Of a stretch of DNA of 64,000 bases, positions 27,704-36,194 are shown piece after piece (within the stretch, counting starts at the first letter, position 1; every line of letters begins with the position of its first letter). The stretch is from Amycolatopsis orientalis DSM 43388. Its GTDB lineage: Bacteria > Actinomycetota > Actinomycetes > Mycobacteriales > Pseudonocardiaceae. The DNA lies in contig NZ_ASXG01000039.1 in the NCBI RefSeq assembly GCF_000411975.1, forward strand, positions 1 through 64,000, in the 5' to 3' direction. Both the position numbers and the translations under genes were made by a program. The notes beneath the pieces are model-generated. The model was not told the DNA's origin, searched no databases, and saw nothing but the letters and a program-made list of their open reading frames with translations.

Positions 27704-28795
27704 GTGACCACTGACAACCACATTGCCGCTCCGTCGTTCGACCGGATGCGCAACATGCTGGTGCGCGCGGCCGAGGTTCGTGAGAGCGAGCAGCAGCAGA
27801 TCTTCGACGCGCTCGACGACATCTACGCCCGGCTCGCGCCGGTGGACTCCCTGGGCGCGGTGCGCAAGCGGCTGTCGGAACTGCCGGACCGGACCGAGGT
27901 CGGGGTGCTGGCGGAACGCCTCGACGAGGCGATGACGCGGCTGGAGTCGCAGGACAACGCGATCGCCGCGCTCACGCACGCGGTGGAGAGCATTGTCGAC
28001 AAGCTGGCGAAGCCCTTCGCCCAGCTCGACGGACGCCTCGACGGCGTGGCGGCGCGGTTCGAGGGCGTCGCGGGCCGGATGGACGGGCTCGAGGACAAGC
28101 TGCAGAACATCCACCGCCGCCTCGACGAGCTGGGCGGGCACCTGGACAAGCAGGACGCGAAGCTCGAATCGCTGCCGCAGACGACGCAGGGCCCGATCCG
28201 CGACCGGATCGAGATGACCGAGACGTCGCTGCGCGAGCGGATCGAGACCACCGACCAGGAACTGCGCTCGCGCGTGGACGAACTGGACCGCGCGACGAAG
28301 GAACGCATCGCCACCGCGACCGACGCGCTGAAGAGCGCGGTCTCCGACACCGGCGAGATGATCGACCCGGCCGCCCGTCTCGACGCGGTGAGCACGAAAC
28401 TCGAAACGATCACCCAGCGTCTCGACGACCTGTCCAGCCGCATCGACAAGGTCGAGGACGACGTCACCGGCCGCATCGGCGACCTGGACGGCTCGGTCCG
28501 CAGCGGCCTGTCGAAGGTCGAAGGCACGCTGTCGAAGCAGCCGGACACCGACGCGGTCGACTCGCTGGTGCGCCGCAGCAACGACGAATCGGTGCGCCGC
28601 ATCGGCGGCCAGCTGGACGAGGCGATGGCGACCTTCGCGGAACTCATGCTGGGCGGCGGGCCCGCGGTGCAGCAGATCGCCCCGCCCCCGCCCGCCCCGC
28701 GGCAGCCGCGCCGCAGCTCGCGCAACGGTCGGTCGCCGAAGGCCGCCGACGCCAAGGCGAAGACCGGCGGGGACGCCGACGAGTCGACTGAATGA
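27704..28795 (+). CDS. apolipoprotein-like coiled-coil repeat protein
   Basis: A 363-residue, highly charged, almost purely helical protein. From about residue 60 to 300 it consists of heptad and 11-residue periodicities (repeats of the type LDGRLDGVAARFEGVAGRMDGLEDKL), resembling the amphipathic repeats of apolipoprotein A and E. The C-terminus is a Pro-rich then Lys/Arg/Ala-rich tail (about 325-363). No signal peptide or membrane helix is seen. GAAGGA precedes the GTG. Function unknown; a cytoskeletal, chromosome-associated or membrane-surface role is only conjecture. A strong terminator follows. Confidence 0.82.
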   Translation: MTTDNHIAAPSFDRMRNMLVRAAEVRESEQQQIFDALDDIYARLAPVDSLGAVRKRLSELPDRTEVGVLAERLDEAMTRLESQDNAIAALTHAVESIVDKLAKPFAQLDGRLDGVAARFEGVAGRMDGLEDKLQNIHRRLDELGGHLDKQDAKLESLPQTTQGPIRDRIEMTETSLRERIETTDQELRSRVDELDRATKERIATATDALKSAVSDTGEMIDPAARLDAVSTKLETITQRLDDLSSRIDKVEDDVTGRIGDLDGSVRSGLSKVEGTLSKQPDTDAVDSLVRRSNDESVRRIGGQLDEAMATFAELMLGGGPAVQQIAPPPPAPRQPRRSSRNGRSPKAADAKAKTGGDADESTE

Positions 28796-28806
28796 GCTGA
28801 ATGACC

Positions 28807-28841
28807 GAAGCCCCCGCCCAGAGATTCTGGACGGGGGCTTC
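28807..28841 (+). terminator. terminator of the coiled-coil gene
   Basis: GAAGCCCCCG (28807-28816) pairs with CGGGGGCTTC (28832-28841), extended inward by CCCAGA/TCTGGA. It lies 11 bases after the stop. A near-identical copy lies at 29275-29308. Confidence 0.85.
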
Positions 28842-29274
28842 GTCGTTCCAAGGCCCGGGCGGCACTTCACCTCACGGCCAGCGAACACCATCCGAAGCCT
28901 GCCGCTCGCACCGCGGCCAGGCCTTCGAGAGGACCGACAGCTCACGACATCACCGGACGGGAAAGTGCTGGATAAACCCGAAGCTCCGCCACAAGCCCGG
29001 GCGGAGCTTCGCCGATTCACAGTCGCGGGCGGCATCCACCGCGCGCGGCAGCCGGTCCGCGAGCACCCCGCCGAAAAGCAATCCCCTACCGCACGGCCTC
29101 CCAGTGCGGCGCGCCTCCGCTTCCGAGCCGACGCCCACCCCCGCCCTCCTCTGGGGGGCTGCCCATGCCCATTCTACCGGCGTGACCCGACGAAACCGGC
29201 GCTCAGAGCGTGCAGAGGCCGACTACTCCACAACCGGCGGCGAGTGTGGACAACCTGGTCTGGCAAGCAATAAC
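28842..29274. other. 433-bp intergenic region between twin terminators
   Basis: No convincing gene in any frame: codon-position GC bias is lost and open frames lack ribosome binding sites. The one clear element is a 12-bp perfect hairpin at 28979-29011. It separates two convergent transcription units, each closed by the same terminator sequence. Confidence 0.6.
28979..29011. terminator. orphan hairpin, terminator-like
   Basis: CGAAGCTCCGCC (28979-28990) and its exact complement (29000-29011) with a 9-base loop. The minus-strand continuation is GGGTTTATCC. No gene is seen to end at it, so it could be the end of an unannotated small RNA or a relic. Confidence 0.5.
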
Positions 29275-29308
29275 GAAGCCCCCGCCCAGAACTCTGGACG
29301 GGGGCTTC
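29275..29308 (-). terminator. terminator of the nucleoside salvage operon
   Basis: GAAGCCCCCG (29275-29284) pairs with CGGGGGCTTC (29299-29308), with inner CCCAGA/TCTGGA, 16 bases downstream of the deoA stop on the minus strand. It differs from the 28807 terminator only in the loop (AC versus GAT). Confidence 0.85.
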
Positions 29309-29323
29309 TCCGCAGAAGGGCAG

Positions 29324-30637
29324 TCAGGGCCGAACCGTCCCCAGCACGATCCCCGTCGCAGCAGGAGCCTCCGCCCCCACCGAAAACCCGCCCTCCAAAG
29401 CGGCAAGAGCAGCAGGCACCGCGTCGGGAGTGTCCGTGTGCAGTTCCAGCAACGGCTCCCCTGCCACCACCGCATCCCCGGGCTTCGCGTGGCACAAGAT
29501 CCCCGCCGCAGCCTGCACCGGGTCTTCCTTCCGCGCCCGGCCCGCCCCGAGCCGCCAGGCCGCGACGCCGACCGCATAGGCGTCCAGCGAGGTCAGCACC
29601 CCCGAAGCAGGCGCCTCAACCACGTGCACATGAGCAGGACGCGGCAAGGAAGCCGAAGGGTCCCCGCCCTGTGCGGCGATCATCCGGGCCCACACCTCGT
29701 AAGCTTCACCGGACGCCAGCACCTCGGCCGGATCCACGGAAATCCCTGCCAACGCGAGCATTTCCCGAGCCAACGCCACCGTCAACGCGACCACATCCGC
29801 CGGGCCGCCGCCGCGGAGGACCTCGACCGCCTCGGCGACCTCGACCGCGTTCCCGACCGCGCGCCCGAGCGGCGTGCTCATGTCGGTAATCAACGCCGTG
29901 CAGGCCACGCCATGCGCGGTGCCGATGTCCACGAGCGTCCGCGCCAGCAACTGCGCCTCGGGCAAGGTCTTCATGAACGCCCCGGAGCCGGCCTTCACAT
30001 CCAGCACCAGCCCCGAAGCGCCCTCGGCGATCTTCTTGCTCATGATCGAACTGGCGATCAACGGCACCGACTCGACCGTCGACGTGACATCCCGCAGCGC
30101 GTACAGCTTCTTGTCCGCCGGGGCCAACCCCTCGGTCGCCGCGCACACCACCGCGCCGACCGAGTTCAGCTGTGCCGCGATCTCGTCCAAGGACAATGCC
30201 GCGCGCCAGCCGGGGATCGACTCCAGTTTGTCCAGCGTCCCGCCGGTGTGGCCGAGTCCGCGACCGGACAGCTGCGGCACCGCGGCCCCGCACGCGGCGA
30301 CCAGCGGAGCCAGCGGCAAGGTGATCTTGTCACCGACCCCGCCGGTCGAGTGCTTGTCCACAGTCGGGCGCGCGACGTCCAGCGACAGCCGCGAACCCGA
30401 GTCGATCATCGCGCCGGTCCAGCGCGCGATTTCGCCGTCGTCCATGCCCCGCAAGAAAATCGCCATGGCCAGCGCGGCCATCTGCTCTTCCGCGACCACC
30501 CCGCGGGTGTAGGCGTCGACGACCCAGTCGATCTGCTCGTCGCTCAGCCGTCCGCCGTCCCGCTTGGTCCGGATGACGTCCACCGCAACTGGATCTGATG
30601 CCGCCTCCGCGGGAGGAAGTGCGTCGGCAGGCGTCAC
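29324..30637 (-). CDS. deoA: thymidine phosphorylase
   Basis: Splits thymidine or deoxyuridine with phosphate into base and deoxyribose 1-phosphate, in the cytoplasm. The 437-residue protein has the family signature KHSTGGVGDK (about residue 90) and the GRGLGHTGGTLDKLESIPG loop, plus the C-terminal pyrimidine-nucleoside phosphorylase domain. The GTG at 30637 is chosen for its GGAGGAT site 6 bases upstream and its 4-base overlap (GTGA) with the cytidine deaminase stop. It is the last gene of the uptake operon, so imported pyrimidine deoxynucleosides are degraded directly. Confidence 0.95.
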   Translation of the reverse strand: MTPADALPPAEAASDPVAVDVIRTKRDGGRLSDEQIDWVVDAYTRGVVAEEQMAALAMAIFLRGMDDGEIARWTGAMIDSGSRLSLDVARPTVDKHSTGGVGDKITLPLAPLVAACGAAVPQLSGRGLGHTGGTLDKLESIPGWRAALSLDEIAAQLNSVGAVVCAATEGLAPADKKLYALRDVTSTVESVPLIASSIMSKKIAEGASGLVLDVKAGSGAFMKTLPEAQLLARTLVDIGTAHGVACTALITDMSTPLGRAVGNAVEVAEAVEVLRGGGPADVVALTVALAREMLALAGISVDPAEVLASGEAYEVWARMIAAQGGDPSASLPRPAHVHVVEAPASGVLTSLDAYAVGVAAWRLGAGRARKEDPVQAAAGILCHAKPGDAVVAGEPLLELHTDTPDAVPAALAALEGGFSVGAEAPAATGIVLGTVRP

Positions 30638-31023
30638 GGCAGATCCTCCGGCCCGAACGCGTCCGGCAGCACCTCCGACATCGGCAGCACCCCGCGCGGA
30701 GTGTCGACCAGGCAAGAAGAACCGCCGAGTTCGAAAAGAATCTGCCGGCACCGTCCACACGGCATCAACAGTTCACCCGCGCCGCTTCGGCAAGCGACCG
30801 CGACCAACCGGCCGCCGCCGGACAGTCGCAATTGTCCGGCCATTGTGCACTCAGCGCACAAACCCAAGCCGTACGAAGCGTTTTCGACGTTGCACCCGGT
30901 CACCTGCCGCCCATCGTCCACAATGGCCGCCACGCCGACCTGCAATCCCGAATAAGGCGCGTACGCGTGCGAGGCAGCCGCGACCGCAGCCGCGCGCAAC
31001 GTCTCCCAGTCCACTTCGGACAT
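30634..31023 (-). CDS. cdd: cytidine deaminase
   Basis: Converts cytidine and deoxycytidine to uridine and deoxyuridine. The 129-residue enzyme has the compact tetrameric type motifs: NVENASYGLGLCAE with catalytic Glu and zinc Cys, and PCGRCRQ with the other two zinc Cys. Its ATG shares a base with the stop of the upstream permease (TGATG), and its own stop overlaps deoA. It supplies deoxyuridine to DeoA. Confidence 0.96.
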   Translation of the reverse strand: MSEVDWETLRAAAVAAASHAYAPYSGLQVGVAAIVDDGRQVTGCNVENASYGLGLCAECTMAGQLRLSGGGRLVAVACRSGAGELLMPCGRCRQILFELGGSSCLVDTPRGVLPMSEVLPDAFGPEDLP

Positions 31024-32306
31024 CAGTCGCCCTCACCTCGCCGATACTGCGCACCGTCCGCCTTGGGCGGGCGAAGTCGTTGCGACGCAACGGCCAGCAC
31101 AATCAGCGTCACGAAGTGCGCGGTGTACGGAATCAAGTCGCTCGGCAGAGTGTCGTTGGTCCAGTAGATCGCGTACAGAATCCCGGCGCCGACGACACCG
31201 AGCGCGGCCGCGAGCCAGCGCTTCCGGATCAGCTGCACGATCACAATGATCGCCAGCAGAATCACCGCGCCGTAGAGCAACGCCAGCACCGCGTCGCCGC
31301 CGCCGGCGAGCTGCAGACCGTCGGAGTACCCGAACAGCGCGGCGCCGCCGAGCAGCCCGCCCGGCCGCCAGTTGCCGAAGATCATCGCGGCCAGACCGAT
31401 GTACCCGCGGCCGTTGGTCTGGTTCTCCAGGTAGTCCGCGCCGCCCTTGAGCAGCACCAGCGACGCACCGCCCATGCCCGCGAAACCGCCGGAGATCAGC
31501 ACGCCGACGTACTTGTAGCGGTACACGTTCACGCCGAGCGACTCCGCCGCGACCGGGTTCTCGCCGCACGAACGCAGCCGAAGCCCGAACCTCGTGCGCC
31601 AGAGGATCCAGTAGCTCACCGGGACCAGCACGATCGCGATCATGGTCAGCGGCGCGACCCCGGTCACCAGCCCGCGCAGAATGCCCGCGACGTCCGAAAG
31701 CCCGACGCGCTGCTGATTTTCCAGCGAACCCAGCCAGTCCGACAGTCCGGCCGCCGAGTAGGTGTCGAACTTCGGCACCGGCGGTGACTGGCGCGGATTG
31801 CCCGACAGCGGCTCGAAGATCAGGTTCGCCAGATATTTCGCGACCCCGAGCCCGAGGAGGTTGATCGCGACGCCGGAGACGATGTGGTTGACGTTGAACG
31901 TCACCGTCGCCACCGCGTGCAGCAGACCGCCCAGCGCGCCGAACCCGATCGCGGCCAGCAGGCCGACCCACGCGCCGCCGTAGTACGAACCCCAGGCCGC
32001 GCCCCAGGTGCCGAGGATCATCATGCCTTCGAGGCCGATGTTGATCACGCCCACGCGCTCGGCCCACAGCCCGCCCAGTGCACACAGCAGGATCGGCAGC
32101 GCCAGCCGCAGCGCGGTCGACGCGGTGTTGCTGGACGTCAGTGCCGAAACTCCGGTGGCGTACGACGCGGTCGACATGACCGCGATCGCGACCACGGCCC
32201 AGATCACCCCGCGCAGCCAGCCGGGAATCCGCGGCCGCTTGCGCTTGACCGGCATCGGCGTGCCGGACTCCGGTCCCGGCCGGGAGAACTCCGTCGTGGT
32301 GGTCAC
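31023..32306 (-). CDS. nucleoside ABC transporter permease, second subunit
   Basis: A 427-residue inner-membrane permease of the BMP-type nucleoside/simple-sugar importer family (YufQ/NupQ-like). At least nine hydrophobic segments are present. Conserved stretches are ERVGVINIGLEGMM near residue 85 and the EAA-like RSCGENPVAAESLGVNV. The GTG at 32306 overlaps the previous stop by 4 bases. An Arg/Lys-rich, Pro-containing N-terminal extension of about 30 residues precedes the first helix, and extra C-terminal helices (about 355-405) make it longer than Bacillus counterparts. Confidence 0.93.
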   Translation of the reverse strand: MTTTTEFSRPGPESGTPMPVKRKRPRIPGWLRGVIWAVVAIAVMSTASYATGVSALTSSNTASTALRLALPILLCALGGLWAERVGVINIGLEGMMILGTWGAAWGSYYGGAWVGLLAAIGFGALGGLLHAVATVTFNVNHIVSGVAINLLGLGVAKYLANLIFEPLSGNPRQSPPVPKFDTYSAAGLSDWLGSLENQQRVGLSDVAGILRGLVTGVAPLTMIAIVLVPVSYWILWRTRFGLRLRSCGENPVAAESLGVNVYRYKYVGVLISGGFAGMGGASLVLLKGGADYLENQTNGRGYIGLAAMIFGNWRPGGLLGGAALFGYSDGLQLAGGGDAVLALLYGAVILLAIIVIVQLIRKRWLAAALGVVGAGILYAIYWTNDTLPSDLIPYTAHFVTLIVLAVASQRLRPPKADGAQYRRGEGD

Positions 32307-33400
32307 ACCGCACCGCCTTCCGCGACCGAGGCGCCCTTGCGGCCGTTGCCGGCGAGCGCCCTGCCCACCCTGCGCTGTTCCGCGGCGAGGTCGGCCCGGC
32401 GCACGATCTCGTACGCCACGACGACCGAGAGCACGATGATGCCCTGCATGATCGTCGCGATTTCCTTGGACACGTTGATCTGCTCCAGCGACACCGCCGA
32501 GGTGTCCAGGAACGCCCACAGCAGCGCGCCGAACGCGATGCCGCCGGGGTGGTTGCGGCCGAGCAGCGCGACCGCGATGCCGGTGAAGCCGTACATCTGG
32601 GTCGCGGTGATGCCGTAGCTGTAGTCGCGGCCGAGCAGTTCCGGCATGGCGACCAGACCGGCCACCGCACCGGACAGCAGCATCGCGATGAGCGTCATCT
32701 TCTTCGCGCTCACGCCGCCGGCCGCCGCGGCGGTCGCGGACTCGCCGCTCGCCTTCAGCTCGAAGCCGAACCGGGTGCGGTTCAGCATGAACCAGTAGGC
32801 GACGCCGATCGCGATCGCGATGAACACGAACCCGAACAGCGTGCCCGACCCGACCGGGATGCCCGGGATCCGGCCGGACGGCGCGATCACCCTGGTCCCG
32901 ATGTTGTTGCCGGTCTGCACGCCGAACTGGTCGGCGTTGATCAGGAACGCGATGATGCCGGCGACGATCGAGTTCAGCATGATCGTCGAGATGACCTCGC
33001 TGACGCCGCGGGTCACCTTGAGCACCGCCGGGATCGTCGCGTACAGCGCGCCGGAAACGATGGCCACCAGCAGGATCACGATGGTGTGGATGACCGGCGG
33101 CAGCTGCAGCGCCCCGCCGATGATCGCGGCGACCACCGCGGCGAACCGGTACTGGCCCTCGACGCCGATGTTGAAGAGGTTCATCTGGAACCCGATGGCC
33201 ACGGCGAGACCGGACAGGTAGTAGACCGTCGCGAGGTTCACCGTGTCGACCGCGGTGGAACCCTTGAACAGCTGGCCGATCATCGTCCCGTACGCCTGCA
33301 ACGGGTCGGCGCCGGAGATGACGAGCGCGATCGCGGACAGGATCACCGCGAACGCGATCGCGAGCAGAGGCGGCAGCAGCCGCGTGCGCCACGAACTCAT
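32303..33400 (-). CDS. nucleoside ABC transporter permease, first subunit
   Basis: A 365-residue permease (YufP/NupP-like) with about nine membrane helices; it pairs with the downstream permease. Conserved elements are FQMNLFNIGVEGQY and the cytoplasmic KASGESATAAAAGGVSAKKM coupling loop. Its ATG overlaps the ATPase stop (TCAT/ATGA, 4 bases). Its C-terminal 30 residues are charged and cytoplasmic. Confidence 0.93.
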   Translation of the reverse strand: MSSWRTRLLPPLLAIAFAVILSAIALVISGADPLQAYGTMIGQLFKGSTAVDTVNLATVYYLSGLAVAIGFQMNLFNIGVEGQYRFAAVVAAIIGGALQLPPVIHTIVILLVAIVSGALYATIPAVLKVTRGVSEVISTIMLNSIVAGIIAFLINADQFGVQTGNNIGTRVIAPSGRIPGIPVGSGTLFGFVFIAIAIGVAYWFMLNRTRFGFELKASGESATAAAAGGVSAKKMTLIAMLLSGAVAGLVAMPELLGRDYSYGITATQMYGFTGIAVALLGRNHPGGIAFGALLWAFLDTSAVSLEQINVSKEIATIMQGIIVLSVVVAYEIVRRADLAAEQRRVGRALAGNGRKGASVAEGGAV

Positions 33401-34974
33401 GAGTCTTCACCTTCTTCGGCGCCGGTCATGGCGGAACCGAGTTCCTGCGGAGTGACGGTGGCCGGGTTCGCCTCGCTCACGAGCCGCCCGCGCAGCATCA
33501 CGCGAATGGTGTCGGACAACCCGATCAGCTCGTCGAGGTCCGCGGAGATCAGCAGCACGGCGAGGCCGTCGGCACGGGCCTGCCGGATCTGTTCCCAGAT
33601 CAGTGCCTGCGCGCCGACATCGACGCCGCGCGTCGGGTGCGACGCGATCAGCAGCACCGGGTTGCCGGACAGTTCGCGGCCGACGATCAGCTTCTGCTGG
33701 TTACCGCCGGACAACGCGGCGGCCGGCACGTCGATGCCCGGCGTGCGGACGTCGTACTCGCGCACGATGCGCTCGGTGTCCTCCCGCGCGCCCGCGATGT
33801 TGAGCAACTGCCCGCCGGACACCGGTTCCCGCGTCTGGTAACCGAGAATCCGGTTGACCCACAACGGTTGCGTGAGCAGCAGGCTGTGCCGCGTGCGGTC
33901 CTCGGCGATGTAGCCGATGCCCGCCTCGCGCCGCGCCAGCGTGCCCAGCTTGACCAGGTCGTGCGTCTCGCCGTCGGGCGGCGTCAGCTCGATGTGGCCG
34001 CCGCTCGCCTTGCGCATCCCCATGATCGTCTCGACCAGTTCGGTCTGGCCGTTGCCCTCGACGCCCGCGATGCCGAGCACCTCGCCCGCGTGCACAGTGA
34101 AGGAAATGTGGTCGAGCACGTTGCGTTCAGAGCCCTCGGCCGACAGCCGCAGCTCGCGCACCCGCAGCACCTCGCGGTCGGTCACCGTCGACTCGCGCGT
34201 CTCCGGGCTCGGCAGCTCCGACCCGACCATCATCTCGGCCAGTTCCCGGCTGGTGATCTTCTTCGGGTCCGCGGTGCCGACCGTGGTGCCGCGCCGGATC
34301 ACGGTGACCGTGTCGGCGATCGCGCGCACCTCGTCGAGCTTGTGCGAGATGAAGAGGAACGTGTACCCGTCGGCCTGCATCTCGCGGACCGTCGCGAACA
34401 GCGCGTCCACTTCCTGCGGCACGAGGACCGCGGTCGGCTCGTCGAGGATGATGATTTTCGCGCCGCGGTAAAGGACTTTGACGATCTCGACACGCTGACG
34501 GTCGGCGACGCCGAGTTCCTCCAGCAGCGCGTCCGGCTTCGCGTGCAGCCCGGTGCGCTTGGACAGCTCCTGCAGCCGCGCCCGCGCCGCGCGGCCGATG
34601 CCGTGCAGCGACTCCGCGCCCAGGAACACGTTTTCCGCGACGGTCAGGTTGTCGGCGAGCATGAAGTGCTGGTGCACCATGCCGATCCCGGCGCGGATGG
34701 CGTCCTGCGGGTTGCGCAGTTTCACCTCGCCGCCGTTGATGGCGATGCTGCCCTCGTCGGGCTGCTGCATCCCGTACAGGATCTTCATCAGGGTCGACTT
34801 GCCCGCGCCGTTCTCGCCGCACAGCGCGTGCACCTCGCCCGCCGCGACGGTGAGGTTGACGTCGGAGTTCGCGACCACGCCGGGGAACCGCTTGGTGATC
34901 CCGGTCAGCTGGACGGCCGGCACGCCCCGGTCGGGGACGGCTTCGGCCTCGATCTCGGTCATCGGAGGGGACAT
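33397..34974 (-). CDS. nucleoside ABC transporter double ATPase
   Basis: A 525-residue protein with two fused ATPase domains, as in RbsA and YufO/NupO. The first half has Walker A GENGAGKST and a degenerate signature LGVADRQRVEIVK; the second half has a degenerate Walker A GVEGNGQTE and a normal LSGGNQQK signature. This split of intact motifs is usual for the family. ATG 34974 is chosen; ATG 34962 is an alternative, and neither has a strong ribosome binding site. It follows the binding protein after a 68-base gap holding a strong hairpin. Confidence 0.92.
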   Translation of the reverse strand: MSPPMTEIEAEAVPDRGVPAVQLTGITKRFPGVVANSDVNLTVAAGEVHALCGENGAGKSTLMKILYGMQQPDEGSIAINGGEVKLRNPQDAIRAGIGMVHQHFMLADNLTVAENVFLGAESLHGIGRAARARLQELSKRTGLHAKPDALLEELGVADRQRVEIVKVLYRGAKIIILDEPTAVLVPQEVDALFATVREMQADGYTFLFISHKLDEVRAIADTVTVIRRGTTVGTADPKKITSRELAEMMVGSELPSPETRESTVTDREVLRVRELRLSAEGSERNVLDHISFTVHAGEVLGIAGVEGNGQTELVETIMGMRKASGGHIELTPPDGETHDLVKLGTLARREAGIGYIAEDRTRHSLLLTQPLWVNRILGYQTREPVSGGQLLNIAGAREDTERIVREYDVRTPGIDVPAAALSGGNQQKLIVGRELSGNPVLLIASHPTRGVDVGAQALIWEQIRQARADGLAVLLISADLDELIGLSDTIRVMLRGRLVSEANPATVTPQELGSAMTGAEEGEDS

Positions 34975-34996
34975 CCCGTTCTGTCGGAAACGCGTG

Positions 34997-35027
34997 AGGG
35001 CCCGGAAGGAGGATCCTTCCGAGCCCT
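34997..35027 (-). promoter_or_regulatory. intercistronic hairpin between BMP lipoprotein and ATPase genes
   Basis: AGGGC-CCGGAAGGA (34997-35010) pairs with TCCTTCCGA-GCCCT (35014-35027) with one mismatch and a 3-base loop. It lies 15 bases after the lipoprotein stop. Such hairpins commonly keep binding-protein mRNA more abundant than that of the membrane subunits. Confidence 0.6.
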
Positions 35028-35042
35028 GCCGCGTCGTGAGCG

Positions 35043-36194
35043 TTACTTGGCCGGCTTGTCCGAGACCTTGATGGCGCCGGAAACGATCTGCGCCTTGTAC
35101 CCGTCGAGCACGTCCTTGATGTCGTCGACCTTGCCGCCGGAGGTCGAGTAGCCGACCCCGTCGGACTTCAGGTCGAAGCGCTTGGGCAGCGTGCTCAGGT
35201 CGCCCTTCGCGACGGCCTGCAGGTATTCGAAGACCGCGACGTCGACGCGCTTGATCATCGAGGTGATGATGATGTCCTTGTCCGCGGCGACGGTCTTCTG
35301 GTTGTACTGGTCGGAGTCGACGCCGATGGCCAGCGCGTTGTTCTGCTTGGCCGCGTCGAACACGCCCTTGCCGGAGGCTCCGGCCGCGTGGTACACGACG
35401 TCCGCGCCGCGCGAGATCTCCGCGGCCGCCTTCGCGTTGCCCTTCGGCGGGTCCTGGAAACCGGAGAAGTCGCCGGCCGGCGTCAGGTACTCGTCCTCGA
35501 TCTTGATCTTGTTCGAAACGGCGTGCGCGCCCTGCAGGAAGCCGGCCTCGAACTTCTGGATCAGCGGGGTGTTCACGCCGCCGACGAAGCCGATGTGGCA
35601 TTTCTTGCTCTTGTACGCGGCGGCGACGCCGGCCAGGAACGAGCCCTGCTCCTCGGCGAAGACCAGCGGCGTGACGTTCGGCAGGGTGATCGAGTCGTCG
35701 TCGACGATCGCGAACTTGGTGTTCGGGTACTTGGCGGCGATCGCCTTCACCGACGGCGCGTACGCGAACCCGACCGCGATGATCGGGTTCAGGCCCGACT
35801 GCGCCATCTGCTCGAGCCGCTGCTGTTTGGCGGCTTCGCTCTCGCTCGCGCTCGCGGTGCTCTCGTTGACCGTCGGGACGCCGAGGTCGGACTTCGCCCG
35901 GTCGGTCCCCGCGGCGGCCGCGTCGTTGAAGGAAGCGTCACCGCGACCGCCGACGTCGAAGGCCAGGCCGACCTTGAGCTTGCTGCCGTCGACCTTGCCC
36001 GAGGCGGCGCTGCTGCTCGTGGCGGCGGCCGGCGCGGCGGGCGGCTTCGGCGCGGTGATGCAGTTGGAGCCCGAATTGCCGTCCGAACCGGACGCGTTGT
36101 TGTTGCTTCCCCCGGTGTCCTTCGCGCACCCGGCCAGTGCAAGCACCCCAGCCATGGTCGCGGCGGCCAGCGCGGTTCCACGCATGCGACGCAA
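35043..36194 (-). CDS. BMP-family nucleoside-binding lipoprotein
   Basis: The extracellular binding protein of the nucleoside importer. It is a 383-residue lipoprotein: signal ending in lipobox LALAGC with Cys23, a Ser/Asn/Ala linker (about 30-75), then the BMP/Med domain (KVGLAFDVGGRGDASFNDAAAAG, GVDSDQYNQ). TTG at 36194 is preferred because GGAGGGAG lies 7 bases upstream; ATG 36185 would be 16 bases from that site. Its linkage to cdd and deoA identifies nucleosides as ligands, in line with PnrA/BmpDEFG proteins. Confidence 0.92.
   Translation of the reverse strand: MRRMRGTALAAATMAGVLALAGCAKDTGGSNNNASGSDGNSGSNCITAPKPPAAPAAATSSSAASGKVDGSKLKVGLAFDVGGRGDASFNDAAAAGTDRAKSDLGVPTVNESTASASESEAAKQQRLEQMAQSGLNPIIAVGFAYAPSVKAIAAKYPNTKFAIVDDDSITLPNVTPLVFAEEQGSFLAGVAAAYKSKKCHIGFVGGVNTPLIQKFEAGFLQGAHAVSNKIKIEDEYLTPAGDFSGFQDPPKGNAKAAAEISRGADVVYHAAGASGKGVFDAAKQNNALAIGVDSDQYNQKTVAADKDIIITSMIKRVDVAVFEYLQAVAKGDLSTLPKRFDLKSDGVGYSTSGGKVDDIKDVLDGYKAQIVSGAIKVSDKPAK

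Noticed and set aside
28965-29273. 102-codon plus-strand frame between the twin terminators
   Set aside because: Starts in the orphan hairpin region, Pro/Arg-rich, no ribosome binding site or codon bias.
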